Below are positions 16,299 to 25,456 of a stretch of 64,000 nt of DNA, piece after piece; the stretch's first letter is position 1, and each line of letters starts with the position of its first letter. A program made the position numbers and the translations under genes. Below the pieces are notes generated by a model that was given only the letters and a program-made list of their open reading frames with translations, had not been told where the DNA came from and ran no database searches. Source of the DNA: Streptomyces mirabilis (lineage in GTDB: Bacteria; Actinomycetota; Actinomycetes; Streptomycetales; Streptomycetaceae); contig NZ_JBCJKP010000001.1 in the NCBI RefSeq assembly GCF_039503195.1, positions 2,728,001-2,792,000 on the forward strand. The letters run 5' to 3'.

Positions 16299-16328
16299 CC
16301 GACAGTGGCGCGGGGGACTCACTGTCGG
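16299..16328. promoter_or_regulatory. 9-bp inverted repeat between fabG and tldD
   Basis: CCGACAGTG (16299-16307) and CACTGTCGG (16320-16328) pair perfectly across a 12-base spacer, about 96 bases upstream of fabG. It may be an operator for a fatty-acid regulator or a structured leader; the protein is unknown. Confidence 0.45.
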
Positions 16329-16431
16329 ATCCCTACAGAAAGCCTCGATGCGCGGAGGGAAAGATGTGGCCCACGGACCCGCCCGCGCGACATGATCGGA
16401 CCCGACAGGCCACGACAGCAGGGAGACCTCC

Positions 16432-17955
16432 GTGCCTCATTCCATCGACGAAGCCTTCACGGCACTGCCGCTGCGGGCCCTGGCCGACGCCGCGCTCGCG
16501 CGGGCGCGGGCACTGGGGGCCGAGCACGCGGACTTCCGGTTCGAGCGGGTGCGCAGCGCGTCCTGGCGGCTGCGGGACGCCAAGCCCGCCGGATCGTCGG
16601 ACACCACGGACCTGGGGTACGCGGTGCGGGTGGTGCACGGCGGGACCTGGGGGTTCGCGTCGGGTGTGGATCTGACGATGGACGCGGCCGCGAAGGTCGC
16701 GTCGCAGGCCGTGGCGATGGCGAAGCTCTCGGCCCAGGTGATCAGGGCGGCGGGTTCCGACGAACGTGTGGAGCTGGCGGACGAGCCGGTGCACGCCGAG
16801 AAGACGTGGATCTCGTCGTACGACATCGACCCCTTCTCCGTGCCGGACGAGGAGAAGGCCGGGCTGCTCGCGGACTGGAGCGCGCGGCTGCTCGCGGCCG
16901 ACGGCGTCAACCACGTCGACGCCTCGTTGCTGACCGTCCACGAGAACAAGTTCTACGCCGACACCGCCGGGACCGTGACCACCCAGCAGCGGGTACGTCT
17001 GCACCCGCAGCTCACCGCGGTCGCCGTCGACGAGTCCAGCGGCGAGTTCGACTCCATGCGCACCATCGCGCCGCCGGTCGGACGCGGCTGGGAGTACCTG
17101 ACGGGCACCGGCTGGGACTGGGAGTCCGAGCTCGCGCGGATCCCGGAGCTGCTCGCCGAGAAGATGCGGGCACCCAGCGTCCAGGCGGGGCTGTACGACC
17201 TGGTCGTCGACCCCTCCAACCTGTGGCTGACGATCCACGAGTCCATCGGCCACGCCACCGAGCTGGACCGCGCGCTGGGCTACGAGGCGGCGTACGCCGG
17301 CACCTCCTTCGCCACCTTCGACCAGCTCGGCAAGCTGAGGTACGGCTCCGAGCGGATGAACGTCACCGGTGACCGCACCGCCGAACACGGCCTCGCGACC
17401 ATCGGGTACGACGACGAGGGCGTCGAGGGGCAGTCCTGGGACCTCGTGAAGGACGGCACCCTCGTCGGCTACCAGCTCGACCGGCGGATCGCGAAGCTCA
17501 CCGGCTTCGACCGCTCCAACGGGTGCGCCTACGCCGACTCCCCCGGGCATGTGCCCGTACAGCGCATGGCCAACGTCTCGCTCCAGCCGGACCCCGCGGG
17601 GCACTCGACCGAGGACCTGATCGGGGGTGTGGACCGCGGCATCTACGTCGTCGGTGACCGGTCCTGGTCCATCGACATGCAGAGGTACAACTTCCAATTC
17701 ACCGGCCAGCGGTTCTTCAAGATCGAGAACGGCCGGATCACCGGGCAGCTGCGGGATGTCGCGTACCAGGCCACGACCACCGACTTCTGGGGTTCGATGG
17801 CCGCGGTGGGTGGTCCGGGGACGTACGTCCTGGGCGGTGCCTTCAACTGCGGCAAGGCCCAGCCGGGCCAGGTCGCGGCGGTCTCGCACGGCTGCCCGTC
17901 GGCTCTCTTCCAGGGGGTCAATATCCTCAACACGACGCAGGAGGCCGGTCGATGA
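16432..17955 (+). CDS. tldD: TldD-family metalloprotease subunit
   Basis: A 507-residue TldD homologue. In E. coli TldD pairs with TldE (PmbA) in a zinc protease that trims unfolded peptides and RiPP leaders such as microcin B17, and affects CcdA stability. The HEXXXH zinc motif is HESIGH at residues 269-274, followed by ATELD. GTG 16432 has AGGGAGACC upstream. The stop overlaps the tldE start by 4 bases, as expected for an obligate heterodimer. No RiPP precursor is visible nearby. Confidence 0.92.
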   Translation: MPHSIDEAFTALPLRALADAALARARALGAEHADFRFERVRSASWRLRDAKPAGSSDTTDLGYAVRVVHGGTWGFASGVDLTMDAAAKVASQAVAMAKLSAQVIRAAGSDERVELADEPVHAEKTWISSYDIDPFSVPDEEKAGLLADWSARLLAADGVNHVDASLLTVHENKFYADTAGTVTTQQRVRLHPQLTAVAVDESSGEFDSMRTIAPPVGRGWEYLTGTGWDWESELARIPELLAEKMRAPSVQAGLYDLVVDPSNLWLTIHESIGHATELDRALGYEAAYAGTSFATFDQLGKLRYGSERMNVTGDRTAEHGLATIGYDDEGVEGQSWDLVKDGTLVGYQLDRRIAKLTGFDRSNGCAYADSPGHVPVQRMANVSLQPDPAGHSTEDLIGGVDRGIYVVGDRSWSIDMQRYNFQFTGQRFFKIENGRITGQLRDVAYQATTTDFWGSMAAVGGPGTYVLGGAFNCGKAQPGQVAAVSHGCPSALFQGVNILNTTQEAGR

Positions 17956-19346
17956 GCGCCCGTACGAACAAGCCGCACGAGGTCGTCGAGCGCGCCCTCG
18001 AACTCTCCCGCGCCGACGGCTGCGTCGTGATCGCCGACGAGCACTCGACCGCCAACCTGCGCTGGGCCGGCAACGCGCTGACCACGAACGGGGTCACGCG
18101 CGGGCGCACCCTGACCGTCATCGCGACCGTCGACGGCCGTGAGGGCACGGCCTCCGGGGTCGTCTCGCGCTCGGCCGTGACCGCGGACGAGCTGGAACCC
18201 CTGGTGCGGGCCGCGGAGGCGGCGGCACGCGGCGCGGGGCCCGCCGAGGACGCCCAGCCGCTGGTCACCGGCGTACCGGAGTCCCCTGACTTCACCGACG
18301 CGCCCACCGAGACCTCCTCCGCCGTCTTCACCGACTTCGCCCCGGCGCTCGGCGAGTCCTTCGCCCGCGCTCGGGCAGGCGGGCGCGAACTGTACGGCTT
18401 CGCCAACCACGAACTCGTCTCCAGCTATCTCGGTACGTCGACGGGGCTGCGCCTGCGCCACGACCAGCCGAACGGGACGCTGGAACTCAACGCCAAGTCG
18501 CCCGACCGGACGCGCTCGGCGTGGGCCGGGCGGTCCACGCGGGACTTCAAGGACGTCGACCCTGCCTCCCTCGACGCCGAGCTCGCGACCCGGCTCGGTT
18601 GGGCCGAGCGGCGCGTCGAGCTGCCCGCCGGCCGCTACGAGACGCTGCTGCCGCCGACCGCCGTCGCGGACCTGCTGATCTACCAGATGTGGTCGGCGGC
18701 GGCCCGGGACGCGGCCGAGGGCCGGACCGTCTTCAGCAAGCCCGGCGGCGGCACCCGCGTCGGCGAGAAGCTCACCGAGCTGCCGCTGACCCTGCGCAGC
18801 GACCCCAACGAGCCGGGGCTCGAGTCTGCGCCCTTCGTGCTCACGCACTCCTCGGGCGACGACGCCTCCGTGTTCGACAACGGGCTGCCGCTGTCGGCGA
18901 CGGACTGGGTGCGCGAGGGCACGCTGACCCGTCTGTCCACCACCCGGCACAGCGCGGGCCTCACCGGGCTGCCCGTCGCCCCGATCATCGGCAACCTGAT
19001 CCTGGACGGCGGCGAGGACCGCTCCCTGGAGGAGATGGTCGCCGCCACCGAGCGCGGTCTGCTGCTGACCTGCCTCTGGTACATCCGCGAGGTCGACCCG
19101 GCGACGCTGCTGCTCACGGGACTGACCCGGGACGGCGTCTACCTCGTCGAGAACGGCCAGGTCGTCGGCGAGGTGAACAACTTCCGGTTCAACGAGTCGC
19201 CGGTGGACCTGCTGTCGCGGGCCACGGAGGCCGGGCGCACGGAAAAGACGCTGCCCCGTGAGTGGAGCGACTGGTTCACTAGGGCTGCGATGCCCGCGCT
19301 GAGGGTGCCCGACTTCAATATGAGCTCTGTCAGCCAGGGCGTATAA
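17952..19346 (+). CDS. pmbA: TldE/PmbA-family protease subunit
   Basis: A 464-residue partner of TldD. It shares the TldD/PmbA fold (GNALTTNG near the N-terminus, C-terminal block [15 protein letters not shown], and [19 protein letters not shown]) but lacks the HEXXXH zinc motif, as known for TldE subunits that build the peptide chamber. The start is ATG 17952 in ATGA overlap with tldD. tyrS begins 44 bases downstream and may be partly co-transcribed, though it has its own AAGGAGA ribosome site. Confidence 0.92.
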   Translation: MSARTNKPHEVVERALELSRADGCVVIADEHSTANLRWAGNALTTNGVTRGRTLTVIATVDGREGTASGVVSRSAVTADELEPLVRAAEAAARGAGPAEDAQPLVTGVPESPDFTDAPTETSSAVFTDFAPALGESFARARAGGRELYGFANHELVSSYLGTSTGLRLRHDQPNGTLELNAKSPDRTRSAWAGRSTRDFKDVDPASLDAELATRLGWAERRVELPAGRYETLLPPTAVADLLIYQMWSAAARDAAEGRTVFSKPGGGTRVGEKLTELPLTLRSDPNEPGLESAPFVLTHSSGDDASVFDNGLPLSATDWVREGTLTRLSTTRHSAGLTGLPVAPIIGNLILDGGEDRSLEEMVAATERGLLLTCLWYIREVDPATLLLTGLTRDGVYLVENGQVVGEVNNFRFNESPVDLLSRATEAGRTEKTLPREWSDWFTRAAMPALRVPDFNMSSVSQGV

Positions 19347-19390
19347 CCTCGTACCTGATTCACGAGACCACCCAAGGAGATACGAGAACC

Positions 19391-20659
19391 GTGACGGACA
19401 TCGTCGACGAGCTGAAGTGGCGGGGGCTGTTCGCCCTGTCCACCGACGAAGATGCTTTGCGCAAGGCGCTCGCGGACGGTCCCGTCACGTTCTATTGCGG
19501 CTTCGACCCGACCGCGGCCAGTCTGCACGTGGGGCACCTGGTGCAGGTCCTCACCATGCGTCGCCTCCAGCAGGCGGGCCTGCGCCCGCTGGCCCTGGTC
19601 GGCGGCGCGACGGGCCAGATCGGTGACCCGCGCCCGACCGCCGAGCGCACGCTGAACGACCCGGAGACGGTCGCGAACTGGGTGACGCGCCTGCGCTCGC
19701 AGATCGAGCCGTTCCTGTCCTTCGAGGGCGAGAACGCCGCGGTCATGGTGAACAACCTGGACTGGACGGCCGGCCTGTCGGCCATCGAGTTCCTGCGGGA
19801 CATCGGCAAGCACTTCCGCGTCAACAAGATGCTGACCAAGGACTCCGTGGCCCGGCGCCTGGAGTCCGAGGAAGGCATCAGCTACACGGAGTTCAGCTAC
19901 CAGCTGTTGCAGGGCATGGACTTCCTGGAGCTGTACCGGCGCCACGGCTGTACGTTGCAGCAGGGCGGCAGCGACCAGTGGGGCAACCTCACCGCGGGCC
20001 TGGACCTGATCCACCGCCTGGAGCCGCACGCCAACGTGCACGCGCTGGCGACACCGCTGATGACCAAGGCGGACGGCACCAAGTTCGGCAAGACCGAGGG
20101 CGGCGCCATCTGGCTCGACCCCGAGATGACGACGCCGTACGCGTTCTACCAGTTCTGGTTGAACGTGGACGACCGCGACGTCTCGACGTACCTGCGGATC
20201 CTGTCCTTCAAGTCCCGCGAGGAACTGGAAGAGCTGGAGCAGCAGACCGAGGAGCGCCCCCAGGCCCGCGCCGCCCAGCGCGCGCTGGCCGAGGAACTGA
20301 CCACGCTGGTGCACGGCGCCGACCAGACGACCGCGGTGATCGCCGCGTCCAAGGCTCTCTTCGGCCAGGGCGAGCTGTCCGGGCTCGACGGGAGGACGCT
20401 GGCCGCGGCGCTCTCCGAGGTGCCGCACATCCAGGTCGCCGAGCTCGGCCCGGTGGTGGACCTCTTCGCGGAGGTCGGCCTGGTGGCCAGCAAGTCGGCC
20501 GCGCGCCGCACGGTCAAGGAGGGCGGTGCCTACGTGAACAACGTCAAGGTCACCGCCGAGGACGCGGTCCCCGCCAAGGAGGACCTGCTGCACGGTCGCT
20601 GGCTGGTACTGCGCCGGGGCAAGAAGAACCTGGCGGCGGTGGAGGTCGCAGAGGCCTAG
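19391..20659 (+). CDS. tyrS: Tyrosyl-tRNA synthetase
   Basis: A 422-residue class I aminoacyl-tRNA synthetase. The HIGH motif appears as HVGH near residue 40, the KMSKS motif as KFGKT (231-235), and a C-terminal S4 RNA-binding domain lies at about 355-420 ([20 protein letters not shown]). GTG 19391 follows AAGGAGATACGAGAACC. No T-box leader fits in the 44-base gap. The last codons run into a 21-bp tandem repeat that crosses the TAG stop. Confidence 0.96.
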   Translation: MTDIVDELKWRGLFALSTDEDALRKALADGPVTFYCGFDPTAASLHVGHLVQVLTMRRLQQAGLRPLALVGGATGQIGDPRPTAERTLNDPETVANWVTRLRSQIEPFLSFEGENAAVMVNNLDWTAGLSAIEFLRDIGKHFRVNKMLTKDSVARRLESEEGISYTEFSYQLLQGMDFLELYRRHGCTLQQGGSDQWGNLTAGLDLIHRLEPHANVHALATPLMTKADGTKFGKTEGGAIWLDPEMTTPYAFYQFWLNVDDRDVSTYLRILSFKSREELEELEQQTEERPQARAAQRALAEELTTLVHGADQTTAVIAASKALFGQGELSGLDGRTLAAALSEVPHIQVAELGPVVDLFAEVGLVASKSAARRTVKEGGAYVNNVKVTAEDAVPAKEDLLHGRWLVLRRGKKNLAAVEVAEA

Positions 20660-20706
20660 ACACGAGTCCTCGAGGCCTGGACACGGGTCGCCGAGGCCCG
20701 GACACC
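20651..20706 (+). repeat. 21-bp tandem repeat across the tyrS stop
   Basis: About 2.7 copies of GAGGCCTRGACACGRGTCNYC, at 20651-20671, 20672-20692 and 20693-20706. The first unit carries the tyrS stop TAG where the second has TGG. The period equals seven codons. Confidence 0.7.
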
Positions 20707-20709
20707 ATG

Positions 20710-20740
20710 AGGGGCGGTTTCCCGTGCGGAGACCGCCCCT
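20710..20740. terminator. Terminator tyrS / GlsB-family gene
   Basis: Stem AGGGGCGGT (20710-20718) with ACCGCCCCT (20732-20740), followed by TCGTCGT. It lies between the convergent tyrS and membrane-protein genes. Confidence 0.78.
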
Positions 20741-20777
20741 TCGTCGTACCTGATCGACCGGGCTTCGTACCCGCCCG

Positions 20778-21053
20778 TCAGGCTTTCTGCCTGTTGCCCC
20801 GCAGCGCCATGTACGCCATGTCGCCGAGGAAGACGATGATGATGGCGGCCACGAGCTGGAAGGCGTGGCGGCTCCAGTCGATGCCTGGGGTCTCGGCGAC
20901 GCCGACCGCCCGGGCGATCGCGTTGCCGACGATGGCTCCGAGGATGCCGAAGATGGTGGTCAGCCACAGTGGGCTGTGCTGCTTGCCCGGAAGGATCGCC
21001 TTGGCCAGCAGGCCCAGCACGAAGCCCACGATGATCGCCCACAACCAGCCCAT
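20778..21053 (-). CDS. GlsB/YeaQ/YmgE-family membrane protein
   Basis: A 91-residue protein with three hydrophobic helices (residues 3-20, 28-50, 66-84). It has the family's glycine pattern LWAIIVGFVLGLLAKAILPG and TTIFGILGAIVGNAI. Members are often stress-induced in other bacteria, but the biochemical role is unknown. ATG 21053 is preceded by a near-ideal AGGAGG at 5 bases. Monocistronic. Confidence 0.88.
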   Translation of the reverse strand: MGWLWAIIVGFVLGLLAKAILPGKQHSPLWLTTIFGILGAIVGNAIARAVGVAETPGIDWSRHAFQLVAAIIIVFLGDMAYMALRGNRQKA

Positions 21054-21296
21054 GTCTGCCTCCTAGTACGGCTCTACGTGAGCATTACGCCCAGTCTCGG
21101 CGTGTGCGCCATACGGCGCATGTCGGGCGCGGCCGTACGCGGTACGGCGCATCATGTCCCCTCAGGACGGACCCGCCCCGGTCTCGAAGGCGACGCAGCC
21201 GCGGCGTAACGTGGGACGTGTTCGGGCCTGCTTCCCAGACCGGGTTCGGACCGGGTACGGGCCGGGGAGAGTCCGACACAGAGCAGGTGGTGGAAC

Positions 21297-21707
21297 GTGA
21301 TGCGGAAGCAGAGCAAAAGCCAGGTCTTCCGGATCACCGGGGCCAGGCAGGGGCTCGACGAGGACGTCCGCGGCAGGCAGCGCCGCTACGTCATCTCGAT
21401 GTCCGTCCGCACGGTCTCCGTGATCCTCGCCGCGACCCTCTGGAACGTGGAGCGGCACGTCGCCATCGTCGCACTGGTGCTCGGCATACTCCTCCCCTAC
21501 ATCTCCGTGGTGATCGCCAACGCAGGACGGGAGAACGCGCCGTCGCTGCCGTCGACGTTCGTCAACGTGCCCGGCCCCGCGATGATCGCGCCGCCGCGCC
21601 CGGACGCCTCCGCGGAATCCGTCCCGGAGGACGTCGTGACCGACCCCGGGGTGCGTCCGGGAGGCGGCCCGCACGAGCGGGCCGAGCCCGACTCGACCCT
21701 CACCTGA
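21297..21707 (+). CDS. DUF3099 membrane protein
   Basis: A roughly 136-residue actinobacterial protein. The N-terminal 30 residues include FRITGARQGLDEDVRGRQRRYVI, the DUF3099 opening. Two membrane segments follow (about 36-70), then a Pro-rich polar tail. GTG 21297 or ATG 21300 are both possible. No function is known. The 6C RNA lies just downstream. Confidence 0.8.
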   Translation: MMRKQSKSQVFRITGARQGLDEDVRGRQRRYVISMSVRTVSVILAATLWNVERHVAIVALVLGILLPYISVVIANAGRENAPSLPSTFVNVPGPAMIAPPRPDASAESVPEDVVTDPGVRPGGGPHERAEPDSTLT

Positions 21708-21812
21708 CCACGGGGGATCCGCCGAAAACGGAATCCGATCGCGCACCAAGCTCAAGAAAAGCTCAGATCAATCATGTTGTTCCGGTGCCGGGCGGCGGGC
21801 TAGCCGTGACAT

Positions 21813-21896
21813 ACTTCGTACGCGCTCCGCATCCCCCGTCGGAGCGACAGACCGACGCCGGGCAGCTCCCCCCGTGGCTGCTCGGCGTCGCCTTTT
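21813..21896 (+). ncRNA. 6C small RNA
   Basis: Two consecutive hairpins with C-rich loops, the defining trait of the actinobacterial 6C RNA. Hairpin 1 is CGCTCCG / CGGAGCG (21823-21829, 21840-21846) with loop CATCCCCCGT. Hairpin 2 (21853-21866 with 21877-21890, 14 bp with one G-U) has CAGCTCCCCCCGTGGCTG at its tip and is followed by a CCTTTTC tail that ends transcription. A plausible promoter is TTGTTC (21777-21782) and TAGCCG (21801-21806), putting the 5' end near 21813. In mycobacteria 6C pairs with mRNAs through its C-rich loops; targets here are unknown. Confidence 0.88.
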
Positions 21897-21918
21897 CGGG
21901 GCCGTTTAGGGTTGAGGC

Positions 21919-22161
21919 GTGACTTTCCCGCTCCCCGACATGTCCCCGGCCCCCAGCACTCCGCAGTGCTCCGCCAAGGGCTGCCGCACCGATGCCGTGT
22001 GGGTGCTCGCCTGGAACAACCCGAAGCTGCACACGCCCGATCGGCGCAAGACGTGGCTCGCCTGCGAGGAGCACCGCGAGCACCTGTCCACGTTCCTCGA
22101 TGTGCGGGGCTTCTTGAAGGACGTGGTGCGGCTGGAGGACTGGGAGGAGCCGGAGGGCTGA
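21919..22161 (+). CDS. Small putative zinc-binding protein
   Basis: An 80-residue soluble protein. C17, C22, C49, H52 and H55 form a plausible zinc site (CSAKGC then CEEHREH). No family function is known to me. It is unusually close to the 6C RNA terminator (23 bases), so its promoter must overlap the RNA gene or it depends on read-through. The start codon at 21919 follows TTTAGGGTTGAGGC. Confidence 0.65.
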   Translation: MTFPLPDMSPAPSTPQCSAKGCRTDAVWVLAWNNPKLHTPDRRKTWLACEEHREHLSTFLDVRGFLKDVVRLEDWEEPEG

Positions 22162-22234
22162 GCGGTTCGGGAAGTGCGGGTCGCCCGTGGCTTGTCGCGC
22201 CCACGCGGCGGAGCCGCATGTGTCACACAGCCCC

Positions 22235-22252
22235 GCGCCCCTGAAGGGGCGC
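22235..22252 (-). terminator. moaA terminator (common Streptomyces hairpin)
   Basis: GCGCCCC-tgaa-GGGGCGC, 7-bp perfect stem directly after the moaA stop. It matches a hairpin type I know to be scattered through Streptomyces intergenic regions (CGCGCCCCTGAAGGGGCGCG). Confidence 0.75.
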
Positions 22253-22256
22253 GCTC

Positions 22257-23246
22257 TCAGCCGCCGATCGCGGACATCGGTCTGGTCGGCTGGAGGAACG
22301 ACGGGTCGTCCAGGCCCGAGCCCGCCTTCTTGCCCCACATCGCGAGGCGCCAGATGCGGGCGATCTCCTCGTCGGGGGCGTCCGAGCGGAGGGCGGTGCG
22401 CAGGTCGGTCTCCTCGGTGGCGAACAGACAGTTGCGTATCTGGCCGTCGGCCGTCAGGCGCGTACGGTCGCAGGCCGCGCAGAACGGGCGGGTGACCGAG
22501 GCGATCACGCCGACGCGGTGCGGGCCGCCGTCCACGAGCCAGCGCTCGGCCGGGGCCGAACCCCGCTCGTCGACGCTCTCCTCGGTGAGCGCGAAGCGCG
22601 TCCGCAGCGAGGCGAGGATGTCGCCCGCGGTGACCATGCCCTCGCGCTTCCAGCCGTGCTGGGCGTCCAGGGGCATCTGCTCGATGAAGCGCAGCTCGTA
22701 GTCGTGCTCCACGGCCCAGGCCAGCAGGTCGGGGGCCTCGTCGTCATTGAGGCCCGGCATCAGGACGCAGTTGACCTTGACCGGGGTCAGGCCGGCGTCG
22801 CGCGCCGCTTCGAGGCCCGCGATGACGTCCTGGTGGCGGTCTCGGCGGGTGAGGGCCTTGAAGACATCGGGGCGCAGGGTGTCCAGCGAGACGTTCACCC
22901 GGTCCAGGCCCGCGGTCTTCAGGGCGGCGGCGGTGCGTCTGAGACCGATGCCGTTGGTCGTCAGGGACATCTGGGGGCGGGGTTCGAGTGCGGCGACCCG
23001 CTCCACGATGCCCACGATGCCGGGGCGCAGCAGGGGTTCGCCGCCGGTGAAGCGGACCTCGGTGATGCCGAGGCGGGCGACCGCTATCTCGATGAGACGG
23101 ACGATCTCGTCGTCCGTGAGGAGGTCGGGCTTGGCCAGCCACTGCAGGCCCTCTTCGGGCATGCAGTACGTACACCGGAGATTGCACCTGTCCGTCAGTG
23201 AGACGCGCAGGTCGGTGGCCACGCGGCCGTAGGTGTCGATGAGCAC
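22257..23246 (-). CDS. moaA: GTP 3',8-cyclase MoaA
   Basis: A 329-residue radical SAM enzyme that converts GTP to 3',8-cyclo-GTP, the first step of molybdenum cofactor synthesis. The N-terminal cluster motif is CNLRCTYC (C21, C25, C28). The C-terminal second cluster is CAACDRTRLTADGQIRNC (CX2CX13C). The chain ends in the required Gly-Gly. ATG 23246 begins MLIDTYGRVATDLRVS. No other mo genes are adjacent. Confidence 0.96.
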   Translation of the reverse strand: MLIDTYGRVATDLRVSLTDRCNLRCTYCMPEEGLQWLAKPDLLTDDEIVRLIEIAVARLGITEVRFTGGEPLLRPGIVGIVERVAALEPRPQMSLTTNGIGLRRTAAALKTAGLDRVNVSLDTLRPDVFKALTRRDRHQDVIAGLEAARDAGLTPVKVNCVLMPGLNDDEAPDLLAWAVEHDYELRFIEQMPLDAQHGWKREGMVTAGDILASLRTRFALTEESVDERGSAPAERWLVDGGPHRVGVIASVTRPFCAACDRTRLTADGQIRNCLFATEETDLRTALRSDAPDEEIARIWRLAMWGKKAGSGLDDPSFLQPTRPMSAIGG

Positions 23247-23345
23247 GTGGGCCCCCTCCCTCGTTGCGGATCACTTCTACTCGACACGTCGAGCCTACGT
23301 GACGTGACTGACATCAACCCCGGCCGGATCCCACGAGACGCGGCG

Positions 23346-23377
23346 CGGCCGCGTCGTAGGGATCTACGACGCGGCCG
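23346..23377 (-). terminator. Terminator of the DUF485-actP operon
   Basis: Perfect 13-bp stem (23346-23358 with 23365-23377) and 6-base loop GGGATC, just past the symporter stop at 23391. Confidence 0.78.
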
Positions 23378-23390
23378 TCGGCGAGGGGGA

Positions 23391-25016
23391 TCAGTGTGCT
23401 CCGGTGCCCGTCAGGGACCGCACCTCCAGCTCGGCGTACTTGCCGGCGTCCGGCTCCTCCTTGGACAGGAGCGTGCCGAGCCAGCCCAGCAGGAAGCCGA
23501 CCGGGATCGAGATGAGGCCCGGGTTCTCCAGCGGGAACCAGTGGAAGTCGACGTCGGGGAACATCGAGGCGGGCTTGCCCGAGACCACCGGCGAGAACAG
23601 CACCAGTCCGACCGCCGTGACCAGACCGCCGTAGATCGACCACAGCGCGCCCTGGGTGGTGAACCGCTTCCAGAAGAGGCTGTAGAGGATCGTCGGCAGG
23701 TTGGCGGAGGCGGCGACCGCGAAGGCGAGCGCGACCAGACCGGCGACGTTCAGGTCGCGGGCGAGGGCGCCCAGCAGGATGGACACGGCGCCGATGCCGA
23801 CCGTCGCGTAGCGGGCGGCGGTCATCTCCTGTTTCTCCGTGGCCTGCCCCCTCTTGATGACGTTCGCGTAGATGTCGTGCGCGAACGAGGAGGACGAGGC
23901 CAGCGTCAGGCCGGCGACGACGGCGAGGATCGTGGCGAAGGCGACGGCGGAGATGGAGGCGAGCAGGATGGCGCCCCAGTTGGAGTCGACGCCTCCCAGG
24001 TGCAGTGCCAGGAGCGGCGCGGCGGTGTTGCCCGCCTTGTTGGAGGCGATGATCTCGTCGGGTTTGATCAGCGCGGCGGCGCCGAAGCCGAGGGCGAGGG
24101 TCATCAGGTAGAAGGCGCCGATGAGGCCGATCGCCCAGTTCACCGACTTCCGCGCGGTCTTCGCCGTGGGCACGGTGTAGAAGCGGATGAGGATGTGCGG
24201 CAGGCCCGCGGTGCCCAGGACCAGCGCCATGCCCAGGGAGATGAAGTCCAGCTTGGTGGTGGACGTGGCGCCGTACTTGAGGCCGGGCTCCAGGAAAGGC
24301 GCGCCCTTGCCGCTGTTGTCGGCGGCCTTGCCGAGCAGGTCGGAGAGGTTGAAGTTGAACTTCAGCAGCACCAGGAAGGTGAGCAGCAGGGCGCCGATGA
24401 TCAGCAGGACGGCCTTGACCATCTGGACCCAGGTGGTGCCCTTCATGCCGCCGATGGTGACGTAGACGATCATCAGGACGCCGACGAGGGCGACGATGCC
24501 GATCTTGCCGCTGTCGCTGGTGATGCCGAGAAGCAGCGAGACCAGGACGCCCGCGCCGGCCATCTGGGCCAGCAGGTAGAAGATCGACACGACGATGGTG
24601 GAGGTGCCCGCGGCCGTACGGACCGGGCGCTGGCGCATCCGGTACGCCAGGACGTCGCCCATGGTGTAGCGGCCGGAGTTGCGCAGCGGCTCGGCGACCA
24701 GGAGGAGGGCCACCAGCCAGGCGACCAGGAAGCCGATGGAGTAGAGGAAGCCGTCGTACCCGAAGAGGGCGATCGCGCCCGCGATGCCGAGGAACGAGGC
24801 CGCGGACATGTAGTCGCCGGAGACGGCCAGGCCGTTCTGGAAGGCGGTGAACTGTCGTCCGCCCGCGTAGAAGTCGGCGGCGTCCTTGGTCTGGCGGCCC
24901 GCCCAGACGGTGATGACGAGGGTCGCGGCGACGAACACCGCGAAGAGGGTGATGATCAGCGGCCGGTGCTGACTGGCCTCACCGGCGGCGAGCACGGTCG
25001 TCTGTACGGGGCTCAT
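23391..25016 (-). CDS. actP: Cation/acetate symporter ActP family
   Basis: A 541-residue sodium:solute symporter (SSS family) with about 13 membrane helices. It has ADFYAGGRQFTAFQNGLAVSGDYMSAASFLG near the N-terminus and GGMKGTTWVQ and LPHILIRFYTVP later, as in ActP/YjcG-type transporters of acetate and related carboxylates. It overlaps the upstream DUF485 gene by 4 bases (ATGA), the standard partner of ActP. A Crp-like site lies before the operon. Confidence 0.93.
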   Translation of the reverse strand: MSPVQTTVLAAGEASQHRPLIITLFAVFVAATLVITVWAGRQTKDAADFYAGGRQFTAFQNGLAVSGDYMSAASFLGIAGAIALFGYDGFLYSIGFLVAWLVALLLVAEPLRNSGRYTMGDVLAYRMRQRPVRTAAGTSTIVVSIFYLLAQMAGAGVLVSLLLGITSDSGKIGIVALVGVLMIVYVTIGGMKGTTWVQMVKAVLLIIGALLLTFLVLLKFNFNLSDLLGKAADNSGKGAPFLEPGLKYGATSTTKLDFISLGMALVLGTAGLPHILIRFYTVPTAKTARKSVNWAIGLIGAFYLMTLALGFGAAALIKPDEIIASNKAGNTAAPLLALHLGGVDSNWGAILLASISAVAFATILAVVAGLTLASSSSFAHDIYANVIKRGQATEKQEMTAARYATVGIGAVSILLGALARDLNVAGLVALAFAVAASANLPTILYSLFWKRFTTQGALWSIYGGLVTAVGLVLFSPVVSGKPASMFPDVDFHWFPLENPGLISIPVGFLLGWLGTLLSKEEPDAGKYAELEVRSLTGTGAH

Positions 25017-25456
25017 GCGTCGCCCTCCAGCCGGGACTTGATGGCCTCGCCCTTGGGGTCGAGCTTCGCGGCGGCGTACCGCGAGTACCACCAGGCGATG
25101 AGGAACGTGGTGAGGAACTGGGCGAGCCCGAGGACCAGGGCGACGTTGATGTTGCCGACCACCTGGGTGCCCATGAAGTCGCCCGCGTAGTTCGAGAGCA
25201 GGACGTACAGCAGGTACCAGGCGATGAAGGCGACGGTCAGCGGGAAGGCGAAGGAGCGGTGCGAGCGGCGCAGTTCGGCGAACTCGGCGCTCTCCTGCAC
25301 CTCGACGAACTGCTCGGTCGAGGGCAGCCGGGGATCGGCCTTCGAAGGGGGCGGTGCGTCGGTAGCCACGAAGTCTCCTCGCGTTGCGGGTGCGGTTACG
25401 ACGGTGGACGGGGGCGAGTCGGGGCTCGCGGACGGGGACGGCTGGGGTGCGGACAT
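25013..25456 (-). CDS. DUF485 membrane protein, ActP partner
   Basis: A 147-residue protein. A disordered Ser/Pro/Thr-rich N-terminus (1-50) precedes the DUF485 region with two membrane helices (FPLTVAFIAWYLLYVLLS and VALVLGLAQFLTTFLIAWW). DUF485 proteins (YjcH in E. coli) accompany acetate symporters. The long N-terminal extension makes the start less sure. ATG 25456 has GAGG 9 bases upstream. Confidence 0.88.
   Translation of the reverse strand: MSAPQPSPSASPDSPPSTVVTAPATRGDFVATDAPPPSKADPRLPSTEQFVEVQESAEFAELRRSHRSFAFPLTVAFIAWYLLYVLLSNYAGDFMGTQVVGNINVALVLGLAQFLTTFLIAWWYSRYAAAKLDPKGEAIKSRLEGDA

Noticed and set aside
16204..16431. RiPP precursor gene before tldD
   Set aside because: The only open frames overlap tldD as shadows and lack a ribosome site.
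19347..19390. T-box leader for tyrS
   Set aside because: The gap of 44 bases is too short and lacks the T-box sequence.
23247..25190. 647-codon plus-strand frame opposite actP
   Set aside because: It is a shadow of the symporter and DUF485 genes; composition is Gly/Arg/Asp-rich and no motif is present.
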